NCBI GenBank assembly: GCA_031282065.1
Contig: JAITEL010000059.1
Coordinates: 1-44,651, forward strand
Direction: 5' to 3'
DNA length: 44,651 nt
Source: Treponema sp.
Lineage (GTDB): Bacteria; Spirochaetota; Spirochaetia; Treponematales; Breznakiellaceae
The notes beneath the pieces are model-generated. The model saw nothing but the letters and a program-made list of their open reading frames with translations, did not search any database and was not told the DNA's origin. The translations under genes and the position numbers were made by a program. This document shows, in pieces, positions 14,366-22,754 of the stretch. The first letter of the stretch is position 1. Each line of letters opens with the position of its first letter.

Positions 14366-16828
14366 TTATATGAGTTCTAGGTTTTCCGACGCTCCCCGTT
14401 CCATAAGCGCGGCTCGTTCATCTTCATGGTCTGCTATGATGCTGGCCGCGAGGAAGCGGGCTACTGCGGTTTCCGTGGTGTAGGCTCCCATAGGAACCGC
14501 TCCTCCCCGCCACAGTTCACGGGAACCGGCATAGCCTGAAAAATCGACCAGCCCTTCTTGTTGGGAACTGCAATAAAACCTGACCCCCCGCCGCCTGCCC
14601 AGGGTGAACACCCGTTTCAAGGAATAGGGGCCTTCCCGGAACCCCGCAGTCCCGGTATCGTAAAGCTCAAGAAAAAAGGTCTTCACCCCTTTGTCTATGA
14701 GGCAGGTGAGGTAATCTGAACGAAGCCCCGGATAGATACGGATGACGCACATGGTATTGACCGCCTCTTCCAGGAGTTGGGATAAGACATAGCGATCCGC
14801 TTCCAGGGGCCCGGTGAGCAGGGAACTGCCGAAAAAGACCGGACCTGCCATGTTCCAGTTGCGAAACCCGTCCACCCCTATCCGTTCAAATTTGAGATTC
14901 AGCGGTGATAGGACCTTCCCCCCATGGACCACATAGACCCCCTTGGGCTTACTCAGGGCCAGGGTAACGGCCTTTCTCATGGTCCTGGCTGCCTCGGAAG
15001 AAGCTCCCGGAGGCGTGGAGGAAGCGGCCAGGACTATTGGGGCGTTTGCATCCGCAAAGAGCCAGTACAAGAGAGGCGCGGTGTAGGGCAGGGTGTCGGT
15101 ACCGTGGGCCACCACAATACCATTGGCAGTCCCGGAATTGAGCTTATCCGCAATGGTTTCAGTAAGGGAGGCCCAGTCTGCCGGGACCAGCTCTTCGGAC
15201 AGGGGCCGTCCCACTTGGATGGATTCGTAGCGGATCTTGGAAGGGTCAATCTTATCATCCAGGTAGGGGATGTTTCCTGAGTTCGCAAGCAGTTCTTTAA
15301 GGACCCGCTCATCCCCGCTTTCCACGGTCCCGTCTTCGCCAAGCCTGCCTGAGATGGCCCCACCCAGGGAAAGGACATACACTAAAGAAACCGAGAGCCG
15401 CTCTTTAAGCAGTTCTTTAACCAGGGTCGGTTCAGCCAGGCCGCCGGTTTCCTTCATAATAAGCCCGGTGAGAAACTGAAGGGGGCCTGCATCTCCTTCC
15501 CGGATCCGGCGCACTTCCTGGGGATTTGCTTCAATAACCGCTCCCACGATAGCTTCAATGGCCTTGCGGTCGGTAAGCAGTTCCCAACCCCGGTCTTTGA
15601 TAAGCCGTTCGGGGTCCTGATCCGTCTCGATGACCGCGGTGATCACCTGCTTGGCCATACTGCCGTGGATCCGCCGCTGGGAGAGCAGGTGGAGGATCCC
15701 GGCAAAGCGTTTCGCAGACAGGGGGGTCTTGGTCAGGGTATAGCCCAAACGCTTGGTTTCCTTGAGCACATACGAGGCCATCCACTGGGCCACTTCCTTA
15801 GGTTCTGCACCCTGGGAACAGGTCTGTTCAAAATAGTCGGCTCTGCTGCTTTCATCGCAGACGAATTCCGCTTGAAACAGGGTAAGCCCCTGGGTATCCA
15901 TGAGGCGGTTTCTCCGGGCTTCGGGCAACTCCAGGGTAAAATTATCCAGGGCTTCCAATATCTCCGGTCCCGGCCTTAAGGGGGGCAGGGCGTCCAGGAG
16001 GAGCATAGTCTTTTTCTCTTCAGGGTTTCGGCTCTGAAAGGGTTCCAGGGCGTTCTTTGCCTCGTTCCACAGGCGGCTTTCGGGACGTACCGTTTCTCCT
16101 CGAGTTACCAGTTCTTCCTGCCGGGAGAGTTCCGCATTCACCCCTTTGGTAACAAAGTTAAAGGAATTCAGGTTTCTCAGCTTCACCACAGAGGCGGGTT
16201 TTTCCGGGTAGGGCGCTATGGCTACATAGGCGTTACAGCGGATGAGGCTTTCCAAAGGCGTACCGGGAATCAGTTCCAGGTACTGAATCCGCCGTTTCAA
16301 ATCCAATAAGAACACCTCTGCCTCTTCGCCGATTTCAAAATTCGAGGCGGTCTTGAGGTGCAGGCTGGGCATGCCTGCCCGGGAATAATCCATCCAGGTT
16401 TCCTGCGGGTGCAGCGGGTCTTTAGCGCCTCCATGAATCAGCCGCCCTGCATCTTCTTCAAGACGAATCTCGGTAATGGGTATGTGTTTCTTTCTGCGGT
16501 GGAGCATGATATCCATAGCCCCATCTACCCCCAGCTTAAGAGACAAGCCAGACAGGGCATGTCCTTCAGGCATGACAGGCGTGGCCTGATTACGTTCATA
16601 GGGAACTTCTTTAAGGAGCTTCCCCCCTAAACCCCGGATAAGCAGGTAGGCTTTTCTGAGGGCCTGGAAATTGGGGTCCGGCAGGGCCCCCGGTTCCTGC
16701 CGGCACACCGGACAGGATACAAAGCCGTACCCCGGCTCAGGAGCAACATCAAGGCCACAGGAACAGAAGGTTTTACGCGTGGTAGGGAGTAAAATGCGAA
16801 CCTCCAAGGAAATATAGGACTTAAACAC
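14366..16828 (-). CDS. GatB/GatE-like protein fused to an asparaginase (GatD-like) domain
   Basis: Start set at GTG 16828 (MFKSYISLEV), eight bases after GAGG; a GTG at 16846 is possible. Residues ~1-450 follow GatB: zinc cysteines C22, C24, C39, C42; ITEIRLEEDAGRLIHGG; DYSRAGMPSLHL; RNLNSFNFVTKGV; and the helical plus YqeY-like tail (LTGLIMKETGG). The active region is changed: the usual RKNYFYPDLPKGYQ reads YERNQATPVMPEGHA, and DYRYFPEPDLPPL reads KKTMLLLDALPPL. Residues ~480-820 are asparaginase-like with VVAHGTDTLPYTA intact, but the first motif is LSLGGAISG. Ala (residue 491) replaces the nucleophilic Thr of GGTI. GatDE in archaea is two proteins; here both are one chain. It may be a paralogue without amidotransferase activity. 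Confidence 0.8.
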   Translation of the reverse strand: MFKSYISLEVRILLPTTRKTFCSCGLDVAPEPGYGFVSCPVCRQEPGALPDPNFQALRKAYLLIRGLGGKLLKEVPYERNQATPVMPEGHALSGLSLKLGVDGAMDIMLHRRKKHIPITEIRLEEDAGRLIHGGAKDPLHPQETWMDYSRAGMPSLHLKTASNFEIGEEAEVFLLDLKRRIQYLELIPGTPLESLIRCNAYVAIAPYPEKPASVVKLRNLNSFNFVTKGVNAELSRQEELVTRGETVRPESRLWNEAKNALEPFQSRNPEEKKTMLLLDALPPLRPGPEILEALDNFTLELPEARRNRLMDTQGLTLFQAEFVCDESSRADYFEQTCSQGAEPKEVAQWMASYVLKETKRLGYTLTKTPLSAKRFAGILHLLSQRRIHGSMAKQVITAVIETDQDPERLIKDRGWELLTDRKAIEAIVGAVIEANPQEVRRIREGDAGPLQFLTGLIMKETGGLAEPTLVKELLKERLSVSLVYVLSLGGAISGRLGEDGTVESGDERVLKELLANSGNIPYLDDKIDPSKIRYESIQVGRPLSEELVPADWASLTETIADKLNSGTANGIVVAHGTDTLPYTAPLLYWLFADANAPIVLAASSTPPGASSEAARTMRKAVTLALSKPKGVYVVHGGKVLSPLNLKFERIGVDGFRNWNMAGPVFFGSSLLTGPLEADRYVLSQLLEEAVNTMCVIRIYPGLRSDYLTCLIDKGVKTFFLELYDTGTAGFREGPYSLKRVFTLGRRRGVRFYCSSQQEGLVDFSGYAGSRELWRGGAVPMGAYTTETAVARFLAASIIADHEDERAALMERGASENLELI

Positions 16829-16861
16829 CGATGGTACCTCACTCACGCCTAGGGCTTACAG

Positions 16862-17119
16862 GATTTTCTCACTGTTTTTTCCAAAGCTCTGGGGTTTTAG
16901 GAAAGCTGCTTAACAAAAATCCATTTTTGCTAAAAAAATGTATTACTATTAGTATATATACTGTATAATAAACGGGACTTTAAGGCAATTATGCGGAATG
17001 GGAAGTCCTGAGCAGGGGCGAGAACGGCAGCGGAAGCTAAGGTCCGTATCCTAGGCTCAAGTAAGTTCACAGGTGTAAGGTTCGATTGGAGGAAGGACAA
17101 ACGAACATAAGGAGCTTTT
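16862..17119 (+). promoter_or_regulatory. Long leader and promoter region of the glycosidase gene
   Basis: There is no gene here. An AT-rich stretch has the palindrome AGTATATATACT followed by a TATAAT (about 16950-16967), a likely operator/promoter. The following ~130 nt are GC-rich with short inverted pairs (TGAGC...GCTCA) and could be a structured leader. It matched no riboswitch class that I recognise. AAGGAG ends five bases before the GTG at 17120. Confidence 0.35.
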
Positions 17120-18685
17120 GTGGTAAAACGTGATTTTCCTAAGATCCATTTCTATGATCAGGATTTTGTTGATGTATACGATAAAACTTGGGCATGGATT
17201 CAGGATTGCTGGAATATGGGCGGTGAAAAGAGCGTCCCTTCAGCTACGGAGAGACCGGATGGTATGGAACTCGGGGAGCAAAACCCGGAACTCAATCCGG
17301 TGAGAGAACCGGAAGTCCTTTCAGGGGTGCAGGAAAAGGTCAATAGCATTCAAGGGAAATTTTTTTCATACCCTGGAAGCCTGGTGGTACAGCAAGCGGA
17401 TGCCATTTTTTCATCCTTCTTTCTGGTATACTCAAACCGGATTTATCAGGCTCATCCCACCTTGGATCTCTTCTATGAGCGCCAGGAGCCGAATGGGGCC
17501 ATCCGATCCGCCTATAATATAGAAACCGGTCTTCCGGTGCTGGAGGCAGATAACCCTGAAGGCTTAGGCTTGCCCCTCTTTGCCTGGGCTGAATTCAACC
17601 TCTATCACAAGTCAGCCAACAAGAAACGGATCAAGGACGTGCTTCCTATCCTGCACCGGTATACCGAATGGATAGATTCGATCTGTAAGCGGCCCAACGG
17701 GCTGTATGAGGCGCCTTTGGGGGCTACCTGCATGGTGAATGCCCCGCGAGAGAACGTGGTCTATGCTATGGACTTCAATACCATGATGGCTATTAATGTA
17801 CTGTACCTGTCGGCACTGGCGGATATTCTCAATGATAAGGAAGCCAGTTTCCAGTACAAACGGCAGTATTTCTCCCTCAAGACCCGGATCAATACCCTCA
17901 TGTGGGATAATGAAGACGGTTTCTACTACGATATTGATAAGGATGAAAAGCGCCTTCCCGTAAAAATGCTCTCCGGCTATTGGGCGCTTCTTGCGGAAAT
18001 TCCCAATGATGATAAGGCAGAGCGGCTCATCTATAAGCTGCAAGATCCCCAATGTTTTGGTGCGCCCCATCCCTTCCCCACCGTGGCGGTGAGTGAGCCT
18101 GCTTTTGACGAGACCGGCGGGGGGTATCGGGGCTCGGTGTTTCCCCATCTCACCTTCATGGTGATAAAAGGGCTGGAACGGTACCAGCGTTGGGATCTGG
18201 CCCGGGAGTGCGCCATTCGGCACCTGTATTTTGTGCTGGATTCCATGAGCCCTGAGGGTACCCCGCATAGTACCGGGCAGCATACCTCCAATCACCACAA
18301 GGGGAATCTCTGGGAGGCCTATCTGCCCTTAAAAGAGGGGCCCGCGCAATGGCCGGACAAGCCGGACTTTCCCCGTGTCCAGTACCTCACCTATGATGCG
18401 CTTTCTACGATTTGCCTTACCATCGAAAACATCGTGGGCCTGTTCATATCCCTGCCCCGGAAAACCGTGGACTGGATCATTCCCAACCTGGAGATCATGG
18501 GGGTGGAGAACCTGTCCCTGAAAAAGAACATGATCACCATTTTGTCCAATAAGAGCGGCCGCGGCTGGGAGATCCACATGGAAAGTGAGAAGCTCTACTA
18601 TTTCACCATTAATATCTTAGGCAAGAAAAAAAAGACCCTCCCTATTCCTTCGGGAAAGTGCTCCATGCTGATAGACAAGCTCTAG
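17120..18685 (+). CDS. GH63/trehalase-like (alpha/alpha)6 glycosidase
   Basis: 521 residues, soluble, no signal peptide. The fold pattern of the GH63/MGH1-like family is visible: SSFFLVYSNRIYQAHPTLDLFYERQEPNG near residue 100, GLPLFAWAEFNLYHKS near 160, YAMDFNTMMAINVLYLSALA near 215, LMWDNEDGFYYDIDKD near 265, LSGYWALLAEIP near 290, YRGSVFPHLTFMVIKGLERY near 345 and HKGNLWEAYLP near 400. The substrate is not certain; relatives include glucosidases, mannosylglycerate hydrolase and trehalase-like enzymes. GTG start after AAGGAG. It stands alone as a single gene between divergent and convergent neighbours, behind a long leader. Confidence 0.75.
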   Translation: MVKRDFPKIHFYDQDFVDVYDKTWAWIQDCWNMGGEKSVPSATERPDGMELGEQNPELNPVREPEVLSGVQEKVNSIQGKFFSYPGSLVVQQADAIFSSFFLVYSNRIYQAHPTLDLFYERQEPNGAIRSAYNIETGLPVLEADNPEGLGLPLFAWAEFNLYHKSANKKRIKDVLPILHRYTEWIDSICKRPNGLYEAPLGATCMVNAPRENVVYAMDFNTMMAINVLYLSALADILNDKEASFQYKRQYFSLKTRINTLMWDNEDGFYYDIDKDEKRLPVKMLSGYWALLAEIPNDDKAERLIYKLQDPQCFGAPHPFPTVAVSEPAFDETGGGYRGSVFPHLTFMVIKGLERYQRWDLARECAIRHLYFVLDSMSPEGTPHSTGQHTSNHHKGNLWEAYLPLKEGPAQWPDKPDFPRVQYLTYDALSTICLTIENIVGLFISLPRKTVDWIIPNLEIMGVENLSLKKNMITILSNKSGRGWEIHMESEKLYYFTINILGKKKKTLPIPSGKCSMLIDKL

Positions 18686-18713
18686 GTTCCTTATAGGCGG
18701 GGGAGCCCCGCCC

Positions 18714-18796
18714 CGTCATTGCCAGCGGAGCGAAGCAATCCACTACGGGGGCTGCCCTGCCTGGATTGCTTCGGGGCTGCGCCCCTCGCAATGACG
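18714..18796. repeat. REP-like palindromic repeat, copy B
   Basis: The ends CGTCATTGCCAG and CGCAATGACG with inner GAAGCAATCC/GGATTGCTTC match copy A (6346-6430) almost base for base. It lies between the convergent glycosidase and mutL genes, where it could act as a transcription end or a stabilising hairpin. Preceded by the shared GGGGGAGCCCCGCCCC. Confidence 0.85.
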
Positions 18797-18837
18797 AAAG
18801 CCCCCGAAGCCCCGGCCCCTGAGGGGCTCAAGGAGCC

Positions 18838-20784
18838 TTAAATGCGCCTCACCGCCCTGAACACGGTCTCCCGGTTTATCTCATACCATATAGGCCGGCC
18901 GTGCGGGCAGCGAGGAACCGCCAGTTTTAAGGCCGCTTCACCCAGGGACAGGGCGGTGCGCTCATCCAAATAATCCCCCTCCTTGAGGGCATGATGGCAG
19001 ACCAGGGTGGAGGCCCAGTGTTCCGCTATATCTTCCCCGGCATTCTTGAGGTTCAGGATAGCCTTGACCGTGGCAGCATCCCCCAGACACCAGGCCACAG
19101 GCAGGGCTTCGATACGCCAGGCCCCGTTATCCCCGGTAATCACCACCCCCAGCCGCGCCAGATCGTCCTGGTGCCGGGCGATGAAGCGGTCATCTTCCTC
19201 ACTTTCCGTGGCAAAGGGTATGGCCACCAGCAGCTCTTGGGTGGGAATGGGCTTGGAAAGGAGTTCCTCATAGAGAATCCGTTCATGGGCAGCGTGCTGA
19301 TCGATCATAAACAGCTTGTGCTCATTTTCCACGAGAATGAAAAGGCCGAAGGCCCTTCCCACATAGCGTAAGCCATAGGCGGGGCTCTTTTCCGCTACTT
19401 CCTGGAACGCGCTCTCGGGTCTGCTTTCAGGGGCATCCGTGGATTCATCGGCGAATTCGAAGAGATCGCTCAGGGCTTCCAGGGCCAGGCTTGCGGTTTC
19501 CCGTTGGGAGGCCGCAGCCGGGGGTCTTGACCAATCAGCTTCGCCGGAGAAGAGGCTGGGCCCTGTTCCTGCCTCTTCCTCACGGGGTATCTTCCATGGT
19601 GCCGGCATCGAAGCCCTGTCTGCCGGGCCGCTCCTGTTCCCGTTCTGAAGGGCATAGAGCGGGGCAGGCTCCTCCTCAAGCCGGGCTACCTCTCTGGAAA
19701 GATTCAGATGATGCACAAAATCCCGGATCGTCTGGGTTATCTTGTGGTGTATGGCCCCGGCATCGGCAAAGCGGACTTCCCGTTTCGCCGGGTGGATGTT
19801 GAAATCCGCCAAGGCAGGATTGATATCCACATAGACAGCCCCGACGGGATGGGCGTTGTTGGGAAACCAGCCTTGAACCCCGTATTCCAAGGCCTGCAAC
19901 AGGGAATACTCCTGGATCCGCCGGCCATTGGCAAAGATGTACTGCTGCCGCCGGTCATTACGGGATAAGGCAGGGCTGCCCAGGACTATGGTGATACAGA
20001 AGCCGGTTCCCGAGGTGTTGATCTCATGGAGAAAGGAGGCCTCGTTCCGGTTCAATAAGAGCGCGGCGAAGCGTTCCTTGAGGCTCGAGGCCTTAGGCAG
20101 TATGTATTTGAGCTTAGCGTCCTGGGTAAACCGGAAGCTTATCTGGGGGAAGGCCAGGGCCTTGTCGATAAAGGCCTGTTTACAGAGGTTTGCCTCACTC
20201 CATTCCCGTTTGAGGAAGCGTTTCCTCACCGGAATGGTGTCGAAGATACCCAGGGCCCGGATGCTGGTTCCCTTGACCCGCCGGACCTGTTGGACCTGGG
20301 GCGCCGTGTTTCCCCCGGGGCCGAGCTCCAGGTGCCAGGCTTCCCGGCCGTCCACGCTGGTGAGGATCTCCAGATGAGCAACCGCGGCCGCGGCAGCCAG
20401 GGCCTCTCCCCGAAAGCCCAAGGTATAGGCACTATCCAGGTCGGACAAAGACCGGATCTTGCTGGTGGCGTGGGTTTGGCAGCAGAGGAGCAGGTCTTCC
20501 CTGGTCATACCCGCGCCGTCGTCGATTACCTCAATGCGGCGGCTCCCCCCTCCTTCGATAAACACTTCTATGAGGGTACTCCCCGCATCAATGGCATTGT
20601 CGAGCAGTTCCCGAACCAGGGCTGCCGGCCGGTCAATGACCTCTCCTGCGGCTATCTTGCGGGCCTCTTCAGGGGGGAGGACTTGGATCTCTTTTCGCCG
20701 GCTGCGCTGGTCTGCCGGAGGATCCGGGGAGAGGAGCGGCGGGTCCTTGAGCCGCCCGGCGGGTACGGTATGGGCCTGCACCAT
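18838..20784 (-). CDS. mutL: DNA mismatch repair protein MutL
   Basis: A ~648-residue MutL. It couples MutS recognition of mismatches to strand nicking. The N-terminal GHKL ATPase shows ARKIAAGEVIDRPAALVRELLDNAIDAG, DDGAGM and TLGFRGEAL. The C-terminal dimerisation domain keeps the endonuclease motif DQHAAHERILYEE (the DQHAxxExxxxE pattern) and CPHGRP, so it should nick DNA itself, as expected for a genome without MutH. The start is uncertain because ATG 20784 and GTG 20802 both exist. The first is preferred since the conserved domain begins ~30 residues later, and both overlap or abut the xseB end. Part of a run with xseA and xseB. Confidence 0.92.
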   Translation of the reverse strand: MVQAHTVPAGRLKDPPLLSPDPPADQRSRRKEIQVLPPEEARKIAAGEVIDRPAALVRELLDNAIDAGSTLIEVFIEGGGSRRIEVIDDGAGMTREDLLLCCQTHATSKIRSLSDLDSAYTLGFRGEALAAAAAVAHLEILTSVDGREAWHLELGPGGNTAPQVQQVRRVKGTSIRALGIFDTIPVRKRFLKREWSEANLCKQAFIDKALAFPQISFRFTQDAKLKYILPKASSLKERFAALLLNRNEASFLHEINTSGTGFCITIVLGSPALSRNDRRQQYIFANGRRIQEYSLLQALEYGVQGWFPNNAHPVGAVYVDINPALADFNIHPAKREVRFADAGAIHHKITQTIRDFVHHLNLSREVARLEEEPAPLYALQNGNRSGPADRASMPAPWKIPREEEAGTGPSLFSGEADWSRPPAAASQRETASLALEALSDLFEFADESTDAPESRPESAFQEVAEKSPAYGLRYVGRAFGLFILVENEHKLFMIDQHAAHERILYEELLSKPIPTQELLVAIPFATESEEDDRFIARHQDDLARLGVVITGDNGAWRIEALPVAWCLGDAATVKAILNLKNAGEDIAEHWASTLVCHHALKEGDYLDERTALSLGEAALKLAVPRCPHGRPIWYEINRETVFRAVRRI

Positions 20785-20788
20785 AGGA

Positions 20789-21025
20789 TCAGCCTTCTTC
20801 ACCGAAGAGGCCCAGTTCCGGCGCTTCCTTCTGGGCCTGGACTTCAGGGCCGCTCTTCAGGATTTCGATGCGGCTTTCCACCTTTTCCAAATCCTTTTCC
20901 AGGGCCTGCGCCAGCTTGATCCCCTCTTCAAAGGCCTTGAGGGCCTCATCCAAGGGAATGTCCGGTTTCCGTATCTTTTCTCCTAAGGCTTCTAAGCGTT
21001 CAAACCGTTCTTCAAAGTTCTTCAT
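20789..21025 (-). CDS. xseB: Exodeoxyribonuclease VII small subunit
   Basis: 78 residues, the usual length. FEERFERLEALGEKIRKPDI and LDEALKAFEEGIKLAQ are the two helices of XseB, which forms a coiled hairpin around XseA. It overlaps xseA by ATGA (21022-21025), so translation is coupled, and mutL follows at once. Exonuclease VII degrades single-stranded DNA. Confidence 0.93.
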   Translation of the reverse strand: MKNFEERFERLEALGEKIRKPDIPLDEALKAFEEGIKLAQALEKDLEKVESRIEILKSGPEVQAQKEAPELGLFGEEG

Positions 21026-22275
21026 CCTTCCTCCTTAAACTGGGTATCCAAAGATTGTGCTGCTGCCGGTTCCGGCATGGTAAGGCTTTGGGTTTGCGCG
21101 GTGATGAGCCCTTCCAGGGGCCGGATGATGAGATGCTCCCCCAGGCTGAGCTCGGCTGCGCTGCGGACCAGTTTCCCGGTCTCTTCACGGGTAACCAGGG
21201 AAAAGCCCCGTTCCAGTATGGCCAGGGGGCTTCCTGCCTCAAGGCTGCGCCGGGCAAGCTCCACCCGGCGGCGGAGCCGGTCCAGCCGTTCCTCCAGGGC
21301 CTCAAGGAGGGCTTCTTTTGCATCGTCAAAGCGCACGAGCCGGGGCTGGAGTATAGCCCGGAACCGGTATTCCAGGTCTTCCCGGCTGAAGGGTTTAGCC
21401 AGGAGCCGGATCCTTTCAAGCCGTCCCTGCATGGTACGGTACAGGGTATCCCCCATGGCGCGCAGCAGGAGCCGGGTTTCTTCCCGGTTGGCGCTGACCA
21501 GTTCTGCCGCAGCCGAGGGAGTGGGGGCCCGCAGGTCTGCGGCAAAATCGCTCAAGGCCCAGTCTATTTCATGCCCCACGGCGCTGATTACCGGGATATC
21601 TGAGGCGGCTACTGCCCGGACCAGGGCTTCCTCTGAAAAGGGCAGGAGGTCTTCCAGGGAACCCCCTCCGCGGCCCAGGATGAGCACATCCGCGATACGC
21701 CAGGCATTGGCCTGTTCGAGGCGCCGGACTATGAGGGGGGCGGCCTCGCTTCCCTGCACCGGCGCAGGCAGGAGGATCACCCGAATGCCTGCGGCCCGGC
21801 GATTGAGGACCGTGAGGATGTCCCGGACCGCCGCGCCCGTAGGGGAACTCACCACCCCCACGGTAGCCGGGAAGCGGGGTATGGGCTTTTTCCGGCGCTG
21901 GTCAAAGAGCCCTTCTGCGGAAAGGGCGCGCTTGCGCCTTTCCAGGAGGGCCAGGATGTCGCCGGTACCCGCGGCTTCCATCTCTTCACAGACGATCTGA
22001 TAGGTCCCCCGCTGGCTGTACACCGAAAGGCTCCCCCTCACCCTAAGGAGCATACCGTCCCGGGGTTCAAAGGAAAGGGAGCGCAGGCGGTTTTTGAACA
22101 TAACCGCGGCAATGGCCGCCTTGGTATCCTTGAGGGTGAAGTAGGCGTGGCCCGTACTGGAAGGCCGGTAATTGGAGACCTCTCCCTCTACCTGTATTGA
22201 TGAAAAGGCTCCTTCCAGGTTTGCCCGGATGCGTTCCGTCAGTGCGGAAACCGAAAAATGCTGTGCCTTGTCCAT
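21022..22275 (-). CDS. xseA: Exodeoxyribonuclease VII large subunit
   Basis: 417 residues from ATG 22275 (MDKAQHFSVSALTERIRANL). An N-terminal OB-fold is followed by the nuclease domain: EGEVSNYRPSSTGHAYFTLKD, GVVSSPTGAAVRDIL, DVLILGRGGGSLEDLLPF and SAVGHEIDWALSDFAADLRAPTPSAAAE. A coiled-coil and a final RGFSLVTREETGKL follow. The frame stays open upstream to 22482 through a minisatellite (SHRRNFV-like repeats), but that part is not XseA-like. A good promoter lies just before 22275, so I exclude the extension. It works with XseB to degrade single-stranded DNA into oligonucleotides. Confidence 0.94.
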   Translation of the reverse strand: MDKAQHFSVSALTERIRANLEGAFSSIQVEGEVSNYRPSSTGHAYFTLKDTKAAIAAVMFKNRLRSLSFEPRDGMLLRVRGSLSVYSQRGTYQIVCEEMEAAGTGDILALLERRKRALSAEGLFDQRRKKPIPRFPATVGVVSSPTGAAVRDILTVLNRRAAGIRVILLPAPVQGSEAAPLIVRRLEQANAWRIADVLILGRGGGSLEDLLPFSEEALVRAVAASDIPVISAVGHEIDWALSDFAADLRAPTPSAAAELVSANREETRLLLRAMGDTLYRTMQGRLERIRLLAKPFSREDLEYRFRAILQPRLVRFDDAKEALLEALEERLDRLRRRVELARRSLEAGSPLAILERGFSLVTREETGKLVRSAAELSLGEHLIIRPLEGLITAQTQSLTMPEPAAAQSLDTQFKEEG

Positions 22276-22284
22276 AGCCCTCTT

Positions 22285-22313
22285 ACTATACCTTATAATC
22301 CCAGTGAGTGCAA
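22285..22313 (-). promoter_or_regulatory. Promoter of xseA-xseB-mutL
   Basis: On the minus strand, TTGCAC (22313-22308), a 17-bp spacer and TATAGT (22290-22285). Transcription should start only 2-4 bases before the ATG at 22275, so xseA mRNA would be leaderless or nearly so. The GAGGG before the ATG would then be only partly transcribed. Confidence 0.55.
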
Positions 22314-22356
22314 TGGAATCCCATGTCCTGAAGGAAAGGCAGAGGGGAAGGTTCCG

Positions 22357-22650
22357 AGAGTTCCGGTGATTACTCCCGAAGTTCCGGTGATTACTCCCGA
22401 AATTCCGGCGATGGCTCACGAAGTTCCGGCGATGACTCACGAAGTTCCGGCGATGACTCCCAAAGCTCCGGTGATGGCTCACGAAGTTCAGATGATGACT
22501 CCTGAAGTTTCGGCGATGGCTCCCGAAGTTTCGGCGATGACTCCCGAAGTTTCGGTGATGGCTTCCAGAGTTCCGGTGATGACTCCCGAAGTTTCGGGGG
22601 TGACTCCGAGAGCTCTGGGGATAGCTCCGGGAGTTCCGGGAAGGTATGCC
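22357..22650. repeat. Minisatellite of about fourteen 21-bp units
   Basis: Units of gaagttccggtgattactccc type run from 22357 to 22650 with increasing divergence to the right. As 21 is a multiple of three, each strand reads as a seven-residue repeat: VPVITPE on plus (open for ~140 codons) and SHRRNFV on minus (open into xseA). Neither has a convincing start site. It lies directly upstream of the xseA promoter. Confidence 0.85.
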
Positions 22651-22690
22651 GAGTCCGGGGGAAGCCGTTTTAGGGTCTGCCTTTAAAAGA

Positions 22691-22716
22691 CCGGAGGATG
22701 GCAGACCATCCTCCGG
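22691..22716 (-). terminator. Rho-independent terminator of the InlB-repeat lipoprotein gene
   Basis: On the minus strand, CCGGAGGATGG and CCATCCTCCGG form a perfect 11-bp stem with loop TCTG, followed by TCTTTT. It lies 39 nt past the stop codon of the lipoprotein gene. Confidence 0.85.
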
Positions 22717-22754
22717 GGCTTTAGGATTCCCAGGCGCCTGTGTTTACCAGGCTG

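Noticed and set aside
16990-17110. tRNA, SRP RNA or RNase P RNA
   Set aside because: Short motif likeness (ggttcgatt, gaggaag) only. No foldable core or required conserved bases were found.
22276-22482. N-terminal extension of XseA with SHRRNF repeats
   Set aside because: It is minisatellite DNA read in frame. A good promoter and the family start (MDKAQHF) lie downstream of it.
22357-22650. CRISPR array
   Set aside because: Units are contiguous 21-mers without unique spacers.
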